From positions 8,978 to 72,977 of the forward strand of contig DATLUG010000039.1 of NCBI GenBank assembly GCA_035533215.1: DNA of 64,000 nucleotides, read 5' to 3'. Positions within the stretch are counted from its first letter, which is position 1. Every line of letters starts with the position of its first letter. Origin of the DNA: DAHUZL01 sp035533215 (GTDB taxonomy: Bacteria; Chloroflexota; Dormibacteria; Aeolococcales; Bog-877). Below the pieces are notes generated by a model, which was given only the letters and a program-made list of their open reading frames with translations, did not search any database and was not told where the DNA came from. Below are positions 16,790 through 24,954 of the stretch, piece by piece. The position numbers and the translations under genes are program-made.

Positions 16790-17558
16790 GGGCGGCGCCG
16801 CCGCTCCGATCGATCCGGTCCAGGGGACCCTGTCGCTGGTCATCCCGGCCCACAACGAGGCCCTCAACATGAGCCCGGTGCTGGGCGCGGTGCGACGCGT
16901 CCTGCCCCAGCTGGCGCGCGAGTGGGAGGTGGTGCTGGTCGACGACGGCAGCACCGACGGCACCGCTGAGGCCGCCCGCGGGGTGATGGCAGAGGACTCC
17001 GCCCACCTGGTGGTGGTCACCCATTCCCACAAGTCCGGCTACGGGATCAGCGTCGCCGACGGGCTGCGCGCCGCCACCGGTGACGTGGTGGCGTTCATGG
17101 ACGGCGACGGCCAGTTCGACGTCGCCGACCTCGCCCAGCTGGTGGCGATGCTGCCCGACGCCGACCTGGTCGGCGGCTGGCGGCTGCGGCGGGCCGACCC
17201 CTGGCACCGCTCGGTGGTGAGCGGCACCTTCAACGTCTTCGTGCGCGCCCTCTACGGCATCCACTACCGCGACGTCGACTGCGGCCTCAAGCTGATGCGC
17301 CGCGAGGTCCTGCGGGCGGCGACGCCGCTGCTGGCCCGCGCCGCCCTCCTCAACACCGAGCTCTACTTCAAGGCGGGCCGGTCCGGGTTCCGCATCGCCC
17401 AGACCGGGATCCCCCACCATCCCCGGCTGGCCGGACGGCGCTCCGGCGGCCGGCTGCTGCCGATCCTGCGCGCCGTCCGCGAGCTGGTGCGGCTGCGGCT
17501 GGCGATCGCGCGCACCTGGCGGCCGCCGGCGGCAGGCCCCGCCCGCCGGAGCGGCTGA
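16779..17558 (+). CDS. Family 2 glycosyltransferase (dolichol-phosphate-mannose-synthase-like)
   Basis: This is a GT-A fold glycosyltransferase of about 259 residues. The nucleotide-binding start LSLVIPAHNEALN, the VVLVDDGSTDGTAE motif and the metal-binding FMDGDGQFD (DxD-type) are all visible. It lacks C-terminal membrane helices, like soluble polyprenyl-phosphate sugar synthases. TTG 16779 lies inside nuoN and implies coupling; no ATG or GTG fits before the domain. It may supply polyprenyl-linked sugar to the GT39-like transferase at 24955, but that pairing is inference. Confidence 0.85.
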   Translation: MPAEGGAAAPIDPVQGTLSLVIPAHNEALNMSPVLGAVRRVLPQLAREWEVVLVDDGSTDGTAEAARGVMAEDSAHLVVVTHSHKSGYGISVADGLRAATGDVVAFMDGDGQFDVADLAQLVAMLPDADLVGGWRLRRADPWHRSVVSGTFNVFVRALYGIHYRDVDCGLKLMRREVLRAATPLLARAALLNTELYFKAGRSGFRIAQTGIPHHPRLAGRRSGGRLLPILRAVRELVRLRLAIARTWRPPAAGPARRSG

Positions 17559-17769
17559 CCGGAGCGGGCCGCGCCAGGGCCGGCGCCCAGCCCGGCTCGG
17601 CCCCGCCCCGAACCGCCACCGGAGTCGCGTCGGACCGCCTCGGTCGGGCCGGTCGCGGCGGCCGCCGGGCGCATGAGGCGGTTCACATCTGGCCCACAGG
17701 GAGCTCCCAGCCGCGCGCCATAGCCTGCCGGGGTGCTGATCAGCGAAGACGGCCGGGGTGGGCGCAGCG

Positions 17770-17913
17770 ATGAGGGGGCGACGGCCGTCGTCATGGCGGA
17801 GCCGGGTCGTGGTCGCCGGCTCCGTGGCGCTGGCGGCCGGGTGCGGCAGGATCCCGCCGGTCCCCGCGGCCCCGGCCGCGGTGATCCGCTCGGTGGCCGC
17901 CCACCGCGCCTGA
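17770..17913 (+). CDS. Small putative lipoprotein, 47 residues
   Basis: A short frame from ATG 17770 encodes a basic N-terminus (MRGRRPSSWRSR), a hydrophobic stretch VVVAGSVALAAGC with a perfect lipobox (L-A-A-G-C, Cys25), and a 22-residue Pro/Ala-rich mature part. No family is recognised. It precedes the exporter genes on the same strand by about 320 bp and may be an accessory of that system. The lipobox is the main evidence; a chance frame in GC-rich DNA remains possible. Confidence 0.45.
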   Translation: MRGRRPSSWRSRVVVAGSVALAAGCGRIPPVPAAPAAVIRSVAAHRA

Positions 17914-18235
17914 CCCGTCGCCCACGGCCCGTGCCCGCCGGCCCTCGGCGGGATCGACGGGGAGCCCTCGCGCTCTGCCGGCGCCCGGTGGCCAGCTGGC
18001 CCGCGCGCCTCGACGGGTCCCGAGCCCTGCTGGCGTCTCCGCGAGCGCGCTCCGACATCCTCGAGGCGCATCCTCCGGGCCTCCGCCGCCACCCGCCGGC
18101 GGTGCCCCTCCGCGGGGGTGCCGGGGTTGGGCACGTTGGGCGGACCGGGAGCGCGAGCCACCGCCTCGCCGGCGGCGCGAGCCGGAGCGGGGTGAGGGGT
18201 CGGGCCCGGACCGGGAATGCCGGCGGAGGCGGGCG
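17914..18235. other. Gap with no supported gene
   Basis: 322 bp of very GC-rich sequence before the exporter adaptor. Open frames here are shadows with no recognisable product. A GGAGG ribosome site lies at its right end, directly before ATG 18236. I see no clear promoter or terminator. Confidence 0.5.
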
Positions 18236-20905
18236 ATGCGGATGCGGATGACCCGGTTCATGGTGCTCGACGGGGCCCTGGTGGTGGCGCTGGCCGCCGG
18301 CGGCGGGGTGGCGGCGACGTCGGTCGGACCCTCCGCCAGGGGTGGCCCCGCCGTCCTCGCCACCGCCACCGTGTCCCGGGGGGTGGTGCAGTCCACCGTC
18401 TCGGCCAGCGGCAACCTGGTCGCCGGCGCCACCTACAGCCTGGGGTTCGTCACCTCCGGGCAGCTGGCGTCGCTGCCGGCCACGGTGGGCGAGCACGTGC
18501 GCCGCGGCGAGGTGCTGGCCCGCCTGCGGCCCACCACCTTTGCCGAGCAGGTCGCCGGCGACCGGGCACAGCTCGCCACCGCCGATGCCCAGCTGGCCCA
18601 GCTGGAGCGGGGCATGACGCCCCAGCAGCTGGCCCAGGCGGCCGCGGTGCTGGCACAGAGCGCCTCCCAGGGGACCTCCTCGGTCCTGCAGGCGAAGACC
18701 CAGCAGGCGAGCACGGTCCAGTCCGCCCAGATCTCGGCGGCCGCCTCGATCACGGCCGCCAAGCAGGCCGGGGTCACCGCCATCACCCAGGCCACGACCC
18801 AGCTCGCGGCGGCCGATCTCACCCTCCGGGCGGACCGCGCGTCGGCCTCCCACGACGGGGTCGCGGCCGGCCCGGCGACGGCCCAGGCGCAGCAGCCGGT
18901 GACGTCGGCGGAGCAGGCTCTCGCCGCCGCCCGGCAGACCGCGACCCACGACCGGGCCGCCGCCCGGACCGCCCGGGCCCAGGCGCAGCAGCTGGCGGCG
19001 TCGGCCGCCCAGAGCGTCACCGCGGCGGCGCAGACGGTGACCCACGATCGGGCCGCCGCGGTCACCGCCCTGGCTCAGACCCAGCAGCAGCTGACGGCGG
19101 CGGGGCAGACCCTCACCGCTGACCAGCAGAACGCGGGCCAGGACGCCGCCGCCCAGGCGCTGGCGCTCTCCCAGGACCAAGCCCAGCTGGCCACCGACCA
19201 GAACGCCGTCGGCGCCGACCAGACGACGGTCGCCACCGACGCCACCAAGGTCGGCACCGACCAGGCCGCGGTGACCCAGCTGGAGGCCGCCGAGGTGGCG
19301 GCCGGCTGCACCGTCACCGGGGGCGGCGCCTCCTGCTCCGCCCTCGCCGGCCAGCTGACCCAGGCGCAGCAGCTGCTGGGGACCGATCAGGGCGGCCTGA
19401 ACGCCGCCACCACCGCGCTGACCTCGGCGCAGTCCAAGCTCACCCAGGACGACAACGCCATCGCGGATGCCAACCAGAGCGCCGCCACCGCCCAGCTCCA
19501 CGATCAGCAGACGATCGCCACCGCCCAGCTGCAGGTGAAGGGTGCCCAGCTCTCGCTGACCAGCACGGAGCAGAGCGAGGCCGCCACCGCCACCCATGAC
19601 CAGCAGGCGGTGACGGCGGCGAGGCAGCAGCTCCAGGGCGCGCGCCTCGCGGTCACCGGCGCCGAGCAGAGCGCGGCCGCCACCGCGGCGCACGACCAGC
19701 AGGCGGTGGTGACGGCGAGGCAGCAGCTCCAGACCGCCCGCCTGTCGGTCGTCAGCACCGAGCAGAGCCAGGGCGGCACCGCGCTGCACGACCAGCAGGC
19801 GGTCGCCCAGGGGCAGCTCCAGGTCCGGTCCGACACCGCGGCGCTGACCACCGCCGAGCGGACGGCCCAGGCGGCCCTGGCCACCGCCGAGACCACGGCG
19901 CGGCGGTCGGTGGCGTCCGCCAAGACGGGGGCACGCGTCGCCGTCACCACCGCCGAGACCAGTGCCAAGACGGCGCTGGCCGCGGCGGCGACGTCGGCAG
20001 CGGTGAACGCCGAACCGGCGAGCCTGTCCCAGCCGGCCCAGGTGGCCGCCGACCAGGCGGCGGTGGTGAATGCCCAGAACGCCCTGGCGCAGGCCCGGCT
20101 CACGCTCAGCGAGACGATCCTGCGGGCGCCCGTCGCCGGCACCATCGACTCGGTGACCGGGTCGGTGGGCGGCTCGGTCGGTGCCGGAGCCGGCATCACC
20201 ACCTCCGGCGCCGCCGGCAGCGCCGCCTCCAGCTCCTCGGCCGCGACGGCGTCGACCGGGTCGACCGCGACCGGGTCGACCGCGAGCGGGTCGGGGTCGA
20301 GCGGGCTGGTGACGCTGGCGGCGAACGGGCTCCAGGTGACCGCGGACGTCAGCGAGGCGGACGCCACCCTGCTCCACCTGGGTCAGCCCGCGACGGTGTC
20401 CGTGGACGCGCTCAGCGGCACCGAGGTGGCGGCCCGGATCGTGGCCATCTCGCCGGTCTCCACCACCTCCAGCGGTCTGGTCTCCTACCCGGTCACCTTC
20501 GCCCTCGACGACACCGCGCCGAGGGTGTTCGCCGGGATGTCGGTCAGCCTGACCGTGGTGGTGTCCCAGGAGTCCGGGGTCCTCAGCGTTCCCACCGCGG
20601 CGGTGCACGGCGCCGGCGCCGGCGCCACCGTCACCGTCATCCGGACCGGCGGTTCCCAGCGCACCGCGGCGGTGTCGCTGGGGCTGCGCGGGGACACCCG
20701 CACCGCCATCCTGTCGGGGCTGGCGGCCGGCCAGACCGTGGTGCTGGTCAGCGCCTCGTCCGCCAGCGCCGGTGGGACCGGCCAGGCCGCCATCATCTCC
20801 CGGCTGCGGGCCGGCGGCGGGGCCCTCGGGGGCGGGGGCGGCCTCGGCGGGGGTGGCCTGGGCGGGGCCAGGTTCGGCGGCGGCGGCGCCGCCACCGGCG
20901 GCTGA
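18236..20905 (+). CDS. MacA/HlyD-type periplasmic adaptor with giant repetitive helical hairpin
   Basis: This 889-residue membrane-fusion protein has an N-terminal membrane segment (about residues 8-28). The first half of a biotinyl-lipoyl domain follows (GNLVAGATYSLGFVTSGQL to RRGEVLARL, about 58-98). A helical hairpin of about 530 residues comes next, and the second lipoyl half begins near LSETILRAPVAGTIDSVTG. After a Ser/Thr/Gly linker come a beta-barrel domain and a Gly-rich tail. MacA hairpins are normally near 60-70 residues per arm; here each arm is about 260. The arms are built of 32-residue Ala/Gln/Thr-rich repeats, and the probable tip holds C358 and C367. It sits directly before an ATPase and a MacB-like permease, so it should be the adaptor of that exporter. 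Confidence 0.88.
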   Translation: MRMRMTRFMVLDGALVVALAAGGGVAATSVGPSARGGPAVLATATVSRGVVQSTVSASGNLVAGATYSLGFVTSGQLASLPATVGEHVRRGEVLARLRPTTFAEQVAGDRAQLATADAQLAQLERGMTPQQLAQAAAVLAQSASQGTSSVLQAKTQQASTVQSAQISAAASITAAKQAGVTAITQATTQLAAADLTLRADRASASHDGVAAGPATAQAQQPVTSAEQALAAARQTATHDRAAARTARAQAQQLAASAAQSVTAAAQTVTHDRAAAVTALAQTQQQLTAAGQTLTADQQNAGQDAAAQALALSQDQAQLATDQNAVGADQTTVATDATKVGTDQAAVTQLEAAEVAAGCTVTGGGASCSALAGQLTQAQQLLGTDQGGLNAATTALTSAQSKLTQDDNAIADANQSAATAQLHDQQTIATAQLQVKGAQLSLTSTEQSEAATATHDQQAVTAARQQLQGARLAVTGAEQSAAATAAHDQQAVVTARQQLQTARLSVVSTEQSQGGTALHDQQAVAQGQLQVRSDTAALTTAERTAQAALATAETTARRSVASAKTGARVAVTTAETSAKTALAAAATSAAVNAEPASLSQPAQVAADQAAVVNAQNALAQARLTLSETILRAPVAGTIDSVTGSVGGSVGAGAGITTSGAAGSAASSSSAATASTGSTATGSTASGSGSSGLVTLAANGLQVTADVSEADATLLHLGQPATVSVDALSGTEVAARIVAISPVSTTSSGLVSYPVTFALDDTAPRVFAGMSVSLTVVVSQESGVLSVPTAAVHGAGAGATVTVIRTGGSQRTAAVSLGLRGDTRTAILSGLAAGQTVVLVSASSASAGGTGQAAIISRLRAGGGALGGGGGLGGGGLGGARFGGGGAATGG
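18851..19882 (+). repeat. 96-bp coding repeats (32-residue units) in the exporter adaptor
   Basis: Units beginning with His-Asp occur at 18851, 18947 and 19043 (with a Gln-Asp relic at 19139), and again at 19499, 19595, 19691 and 19787. All are exactly 96 bp apart within each arm. The two runs lie on opposite sides of the Cys-containing tip at about 19307-19336. The second run has the fuller consensus HDQQAV..ARQQLQ.ARL. Confidence 0.85.
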
Positions 20906-21651
20906 TGGCCGAGCCGGGACCGGTCATCCGCACCAGCGGGGTGACCAAGGTCTACGGGGGCGACCAGCTGGCGATCCACGCCCTGCGCGGGATCTCGATC
21001 GTGATCCAGCGCGGCGAGTACGTCGCCATCGTGGGAGCCTCCGGCTCCGGCAAGAGCACCCTCGCCCACCTGCTCGGATGCCTCGACCTGCCCACCAGCG
21101 GCCGCTTCGTCCTCGACGGCGTCGACGTGCAGCGCCTCGACGAGGACCAGCTGGCCCAGGTCCGCAATCGCAAGATCGGCTTCGTCTTCCAGAGCTTCAA
21201 CCTCCTGCCCCAGGCGACCGCGGCCCAGAACGTGGAGCTGCCGCTGGTCTACGCGGGGGTGCGCCGGGCCGAGCGCCGCGCCCGAGCCCTCGCCGCGCTC
21301 GCCCAGGTGGGCCTCGCCGACCGCGTCCACCACCGTCCCAGCCAGCTCTCCGGCGGCCAGGTGCAGCGGGTCGCGGTGGCGCGCGCGGTCGTCACCGACC
21401 CGGCCCTGATCCTGGCCGACGAGCCGACCGGCAATCTGGACTCGGAGGGGTCGGCCGAGGTGCTGGCCGTCTTCCAGCGTCTCCACGCGGCCGGGCGCAC
21501 GATCGTGCTGATCACCCACGAGGCCGAGGTGGCGCAGCGCTCGACCCGGGTCCTGCGGATCAGGGACGGGCTGGTCGTCGAGGACCGCCGCACGGTGCGG
21601 CCGGGCGCCCACGCGGCACGCGCCGCCAGGGCGCTGGGTGCGCCGGCGTGA
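20905..21651 (+). CDS. ABC transporter ATPase (MacB/LolD family)
   Basis: This 248-residue ATPase has Walker A GASGSGKST (about residue 46), a Q-loop in FVFQSFNLLPQ, signature LSGGQVQRVAVARA, Walker B LILADEPTGNLDS, and the H-loop ITHEAE. The sequence around FVFQSFNLLPQATAAQNVELPLVYAGV is typical of the MacB/LolD/FtsE class. ATG 20905 overlaps the adaptor stop by one base, and its own stop overlaps the permease GTG by 4 bp. ATPase and permease are separate polypeptides, unlike E. coli MacB. Confidence 0.93.
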   Translation: MAEPGPVIRTSGVTKVYGGDQLAIHALRGISIVIQRGEYVAIVGASGSGKSTLAHLLGCLDLPTSGRFVLDGVDVQRLDEDQLAQVRNRKIGFVFQSFNLLPQATAAQNVELPLVYAGVRRAERRARALAALAQVGLADRVHHRPSQLSGGQVQRVAVARAVVTDPALILADEPTGNLDSEGSAEVLAVFQRLHAAGRTIVLITHEAEVAQRSTRVLRIRDGLVVEDRRTVRPGAHAARAARALGAPA

Positions 21652-22859
21652 TCCCCGCCGAGAACGTGCGCATCGCGCTGCAGGGGCTCACCGCCAACCC
21701 GCTCCGCTCCGGTCTCACCATCCTCGGGGTCCTGATCGGGGTGGCGTCGGTGATCGTGCTGGTGGCGGTCGGGACCGGCTCGTCGGCCGCGATCCAGGCC
21801 CGGATCGACGGCCTCGGCACCAACCTGCTGCTGGTCACGCCGCAGCCGCCGGCGTCGGTCCCAGGGGCCATCGCCGCCGCCGCCACCCTCACCCCCGCGG
21901 ACGTGGCCGGGTTGGAGAACCGCCGGGCCAACCCCGACGTCGCCCGGGTGGCGCCGCTGCTCGCCTGCACCGTCACCGCCACCTGGCGATCCACGTCCTA
22001 CAGCCCCTCCACGTGCCTCGGCACCACCTCGGCCTACGAGCAGATCGGCAACTACCACATCGCCGAGGGCCGCTTCCTCACCGCCCAGGACGAGCGCAGC
22101 CACGCCCGCGTGGCGGTGATCGGCCAGACCGTCCTGGCCCAGCTCTTCCGGGGCCAGAACGCGATCGGGCAGTCGATCCAGCTCAACGGCGCCACCTTCC
22201 AGGTGATCGGGGTGCTGAGGACCAAGGGGACCAATGGCGTCCAGAACCAGGACGACGTGGTGATGGCGCCGCTCACCGCCGTCGAGGACGCCGTCAGCGG
22301 CTATCCCAGCTCCTACTCGCGGATCGCGGTCGAGGCGGCGTCGACGACCCGCGAGAACGCCGCCGAGGCCGAGATCACCAGCACGCTCGACACCACCCAT
22401 CACGTGACCAGCGCCACCGCCAACTTCCAGATCCTCAACCAGGCGACCCTCCTGTCGGCATCCTCCTCCACCACCCAGACCTTCACCACCCTGCTCGCCG
22501 CGGTGGCGGCGATCTCGCTCCTGGTGGGCGGGATCGGGGTGATGAACATCATGCTGGTGACCGTCACCGAGCGGACCCGCGAGATCGGCATCCGCAAGGC
22601 GGTGGGCGCCAGACGGCGCGACCTGCTGGGCCAGTTCCTGGTCGAGGCCGTGCTCCTCGGCGCCATCGGCGGCCTCACCGGGGTGGCGGCGGGACTGGTC
22701 GGCAGCCACTTCGAGATCGCCGGCGTGACCCCGGTGGTGGCTCCCTACTCGGTGGTGCTGGCCTTCGCCGTATCGGTCGCCGTCGGCTGCTTCTTCGGGC
22801 TCTATCCGGCCAGCCGGGCCGCCGGCATGCAGCCGATCGAGGCCCTCCGCCATGACTGA
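21648..22859 (+). CDS. MacB-like ABC transporter permease
   Basis: This 403-residue permease has one N-terminal helix (RSGLTILGVLIGVASVIVLVAVGTG), a large extracytoplasmic domain (about residues 45-270), and three C-terminal helices in the FtsX-type fold. The segment GGIGVMNIMLVTVTERTREIGIRKAVGA is the hallmark of the MacB family. GTG 21648 overlaps the ATPase stop (GTGA). With the adaptor and ATPase it forms a tripartite-type mechanotransmission exporter; the cargo is unknown. Confidence 0.92.
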   Translation: MIPAENVRIALQGLTANPLRSGLTILGVLIGVASVIVLVAVGTGSSAAIQARIDGLGTNLLLVTPQPPASVPGAIAAAATLTPADVAGLENRRANPDVARVAPLLACTVTATWRSTSYSPSTCLGTTSAYEQIGNYHIAEGRFLTAQDERSHARVAVIGQTVLAQLFRGQNAIGQSIQLNGATFQVIGVLRTKGTNGVQNQDDVVMAPLTAVEDAVSGYPSSYSRIAVEAASTTRENAAEAEITSTLDTTHHVTSATANFQILNQATLLSASSSTTQTFTTLLAAVAAISLLVGGIGVMNIMLVTVTERTREIGIRKAVGARRRDLLGQFLVEAVLLGAIGGLTGVAAGLVGSHFEIAGVTPVVAPYSVVLAFAVSVAVGCFFGLYPASRAAGMQPIEALRHD

Positions 22860-22881
22860 CCCCCAACCCAAGGAGCGCACC

Positions 22882-23475
22882 GTGACCCACGAGTCCATCC
22901 CCACCCTCGACGATCCCACCGGCGCGGGAGCGCCGGTGCTCCCGGCCGACCGCGCGGACGGCGCATGGGACCCTCCCCAGCCGCCGGCAGCGCGGCCGGG
23001 AGGGCGCCGGATGCGCCGGGTGACGGGGGTCCTCGCCGCGGCGGTGCTCCTGGTCGCGGGCTTCGTCGCCGGGATCCAGGTGGAGAAGCGGTCCGGGGTC
23101 ACGCCGGCCCCGACCACCGCCGCCGGCGGTGCGGCCACGGGCGGGGCGGCCGGCATCCCCCGGGGCGGCGCCCTCGGCGGCCGGGGAGGCGCCGTGGTCG
23201 GCACCATCAAGGGGATCGACGGCAGCACCCTCTACGTCACCGAGGCGTCGGGCAACACCGTGGCGGTGAGGACCGTGGGGTCGACCATCACGATCACCAG
23301 CACCGGCACCCTCACCAAGGTCCACCCCGGCCAGACCGTGCTGGTGCGCGGCACCACCGCCAAGAACGGCAGCGTCAGCGCCCGCTCGGTGGCGGTCGGC
23401 ATCACCGGGCTCTTCGGCGGCGGCGGGCTCGGCGGAGGGGGGTTCCCGGGCGGCGGGGCGCCCGGGGGCGGGTGA
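22882..23475 (+). CDS. Membrane-anchored OB-like (DUF5666-type) protein with Gly-rich tail
   Basis: This protein of about 197 residues has a Pro-rich cytoplasmic N-terminus, one transmembrane helix (VTGVLAAAVLLVAGFVAGIQV) and a Gly/Ala/Thr linker. A small beta domain follows (VVGTIKGIDGSTLYVTEASG..VRTVGSTITIT..VHPGQTVLVRG), resembling DUF5666 OB-like domains. It ends in a tail of glycine-rich repeats. GTG 22882 has a strong AAGGAG site at 6 nt; an in-frame ATG at 22852 overlaps the permease by 8 bp and is the alternative. The adaptor at 18236 has the same type of Gly-rich tail, suggesting a shared location or partner. Confidence 0.7.
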   Translation: MTHESIPTLDDPTGAGAPVLPADRADGAWDPPQPPAARPGGRRMRRVTGVLAAAVLLVAGFVAGIQVEKRSGVTPAPTTAAGGAATGGAAGIPRGGALGGRGGAVVGTIKGIDGSTLYVTEASGNTVAVRTVGSTITITSTGTLTKVHPGQTVLVRGTTAKNGSVSARSVAVGITGLFGGGGLGGGGFPGGGAPGGG

Positions 23476-23476
23476 C

Positions 23477-23520
23477 GCCGGGTGCCCCGGGCGTCCGCGC
23501 GGGCGGGCGGGCCACCCGGC
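23477..23520 (+). terminator. Hairpin after the exporter operon
   Basis: Inverted repeat GCCGGGTG (23477-23484) and CACCCGGC (23513-23520), beginning 2 bp after the stop of the last exporter gene. There is no T-tract, which is common in this GC range. Confidence 0.5.
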
Positions 23521-23893
23521 GCCACGATCGATGGACGCACCCTCGTCGAGGGCGGGGCGGCCCTCCCGGCGGCCCGGGTCCGGCTCGCCGCGGGCGGCCC
23601 CCGAGCGAGCCGGGGGCCGGGGGCGGGTGGTGACCGCCGGGCCATGAGCGCGGGGAGCCCCCGGCTGGGCGCCCCGGTCTTTTGGCTGGCCGCGTCGACG
23701 GCCATCCCCGTGCGTCAGGTGCATCGGAGGGTGGCCGCTGCCCGGGGGCGGCCCCCGGCTCGCTCCGGGCGCCGCCCGGTGCGCCGCCGGCCCGGCTGCG
23801 GCCGAGGGGGTCCCGGCGATCGGCGTCACCGGCCGCGCCGCCGAGGGCGCTTGGGATCCGCGCCCGGTGGGCCGGCGGCGGCCCCCCTCGATC
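23521..23893. other. Convergent gap with no supported gene
   Basis: About 370 bp between the exporter operon and the minus-strand epimerase. The sequence is strongly G/C-biased with many short inverted repeats. The open frames that cross it have no recognisable product and odd composition. Confidence 0.5.
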
Positions 23894-24865
23894 TCAGCCG
23901 CCGGGCTCGGGAGCCGCTCCGAGGTGGGGCGCCCGCTCCCGGAAGCTGGCCAGGGTCTGCTGCAGCCCAGCCTCCAGCGGCACCTCGGCGCGCCAGTCCA
24001 GGGTGCGCGCGACCCGTTCCACGAGGAGGTGGGTGTGACGGACCTCGCCCGGACGGGCGGCGGTTCGCTCGGGGCCCTCGGGATGCCCGGCGAGGCGGCC
24101 GAGGGTGCCGACCACCTCCAGCACCGTGGTCCCGTGTCCGGTGCCGACATTGAGGGCCCCGGTGCAGGCCGCGTCCAGGGCCGCGGTGTTGGCGCGGGCG
24201 ACGTCGCCGACGTAGACGAAGTCGCGGGTCTGGAGGCCGTCCCCGGTGACCTGGGCCCGCTCGCCCCGGAGCAGGCGGAGGATCGAGATCGCCACCACCC
24301 CGGCCTCGCCGGTGCCGTCCTGGTGCGGTCCGTAGACGTTGCTGTACCGCAGCGCCAGGGTGCTGAGCCCGAAGGTGCGGCGGAACATGCCGAGATAGCC
24401 CTCGCAGGCGAGCTTGGCGGCCCCGTAGGGGGAGAGCGGCTGCTCGGTGTCCCCCTCGCGGCTGGGGAGCCGGCGGGCCCTGCCGTAGATCGCCCCCCCG
24501 GAGGAGGCGAAGACCACCCGCCGGCAGCCGGCGTCGACGGCCGAACGCAGGATGGCGGCGGTGCCCACCACGTTGACCTGGGCATCACCGGCCGGGTCGC
24601 GGACCGAGCGGCTGACGCCGCCCTGGGCGGCGAGGTGGATGACTCCCTGGGGCCGGAATCGGAGGATCGCCGTCGCCGCCTCCGGGCTGGACAGCTCTGC
24701 CCGCACCAGCTCGGCGGGGTGGGGGAGGGGCTCCCCGCAGGCGTGGCGGAGGTCGTCGAGGACCAGGACGCGGCGTCCCTGGTCGACCAGCCGGCGCACG
24801 GTGTGGATGCCGATGAAGCCGGCGCCGCCGGTCACCAGGGCGCGCTCGATCACGGCCTTCGGCAC
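23894..24865 (-). CDS. NAD-dependent epimerase/dehydratase (UDP-glucose 4-epimerase-like)
   Basis: This extended short-chain dehydrogenase of about 323 residues acts on nucleotide sugars. The Rossmann motif VTGGAGFIG (near residue 11), the catalytic Ser region ASSGGAIYG, the YGAAK catalytic Tyr-Lys motif and LRYSNVYGPHQDG are all present. The closest textbook relatives are GalE-type epimerases; the exact sugar cannot be told. GTG 24865 lies 9 nt after a TAGTAT -10 element shared with the divergent gene. Its neighbours (flippase/GT fusion, deacetylase) suggest cell-surface glycan synthesis. Confidence 0.88.
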   Translation of the reverse strand: MPKAVIERALVTGGAGFIGIHTVRRLVDQGRRVLVLDDLRHACGEPLPHPAELVRAELSSPEAATAILRFRPQGVIHLAAQGGVSRSVRDPAGDAQVNVVGTAAILRSAVDAGCRRVVFASSGGAIYGRARRLPSREGDTEQPLSPYGAAKLACEGYLGMFRRTFGLSTLALRYSNVYGPHQDGTGEAGVVAISILRLLRGERAQVTGDGLQTRDFVYVGDVARANTAALDAACTGALNVGTGHGTTVLEVVGTLGRLAGHPEGPERTAARPGEVRHTHLLVERVARTLDWRAEVPLEAGLQQTLASFRERAPHLGAAPEPGG

Positions 24866-24873
24866 TGGTCGGC

Positions 24874-24880
24874 CATACTA
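24874..24880. promoter_or_regulatory. Overlapping divergent -10 elements
   Basis: CATACT on the plus strand (24874-24879) and TAGTAT on the minus strand (24880-24875) share the same bases. They face the glycosyltransferase fusion and the epimerase respectively. This is a symmetric bidirectional -10 arrangement. Confidence 0.5.
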
Positions 24881-24954
24881 CGGGAGTCGGAGGGGGGAGC
24901 GGGGCAGCTCATCGATTGCACGGGAGCACGCCGGATGGCCCGGTCGGTCGAGAG

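Noticed and set aside
17733..18251. 172-codon plus-strand frame before the exporter adaptor
   Set aside because: Arg/Gly/Pro-rich composition with no domain, and it overlaps a better small lipoprotein frame; typical of chance frames in GC-rich DNA.
18851..19882. CRISPR-like regular spacing of repeats
   Set aside because: The 96-bp period is in frame with a coding sequence, repeats are degenerate, and there are no short unique spacers.
17363..20608. 1081-codon minus-strand frame opposite the adaptor
   Set aside because: Its repeats are only the antisense of the adaptor repeats; it has no signal, start context or known domain.
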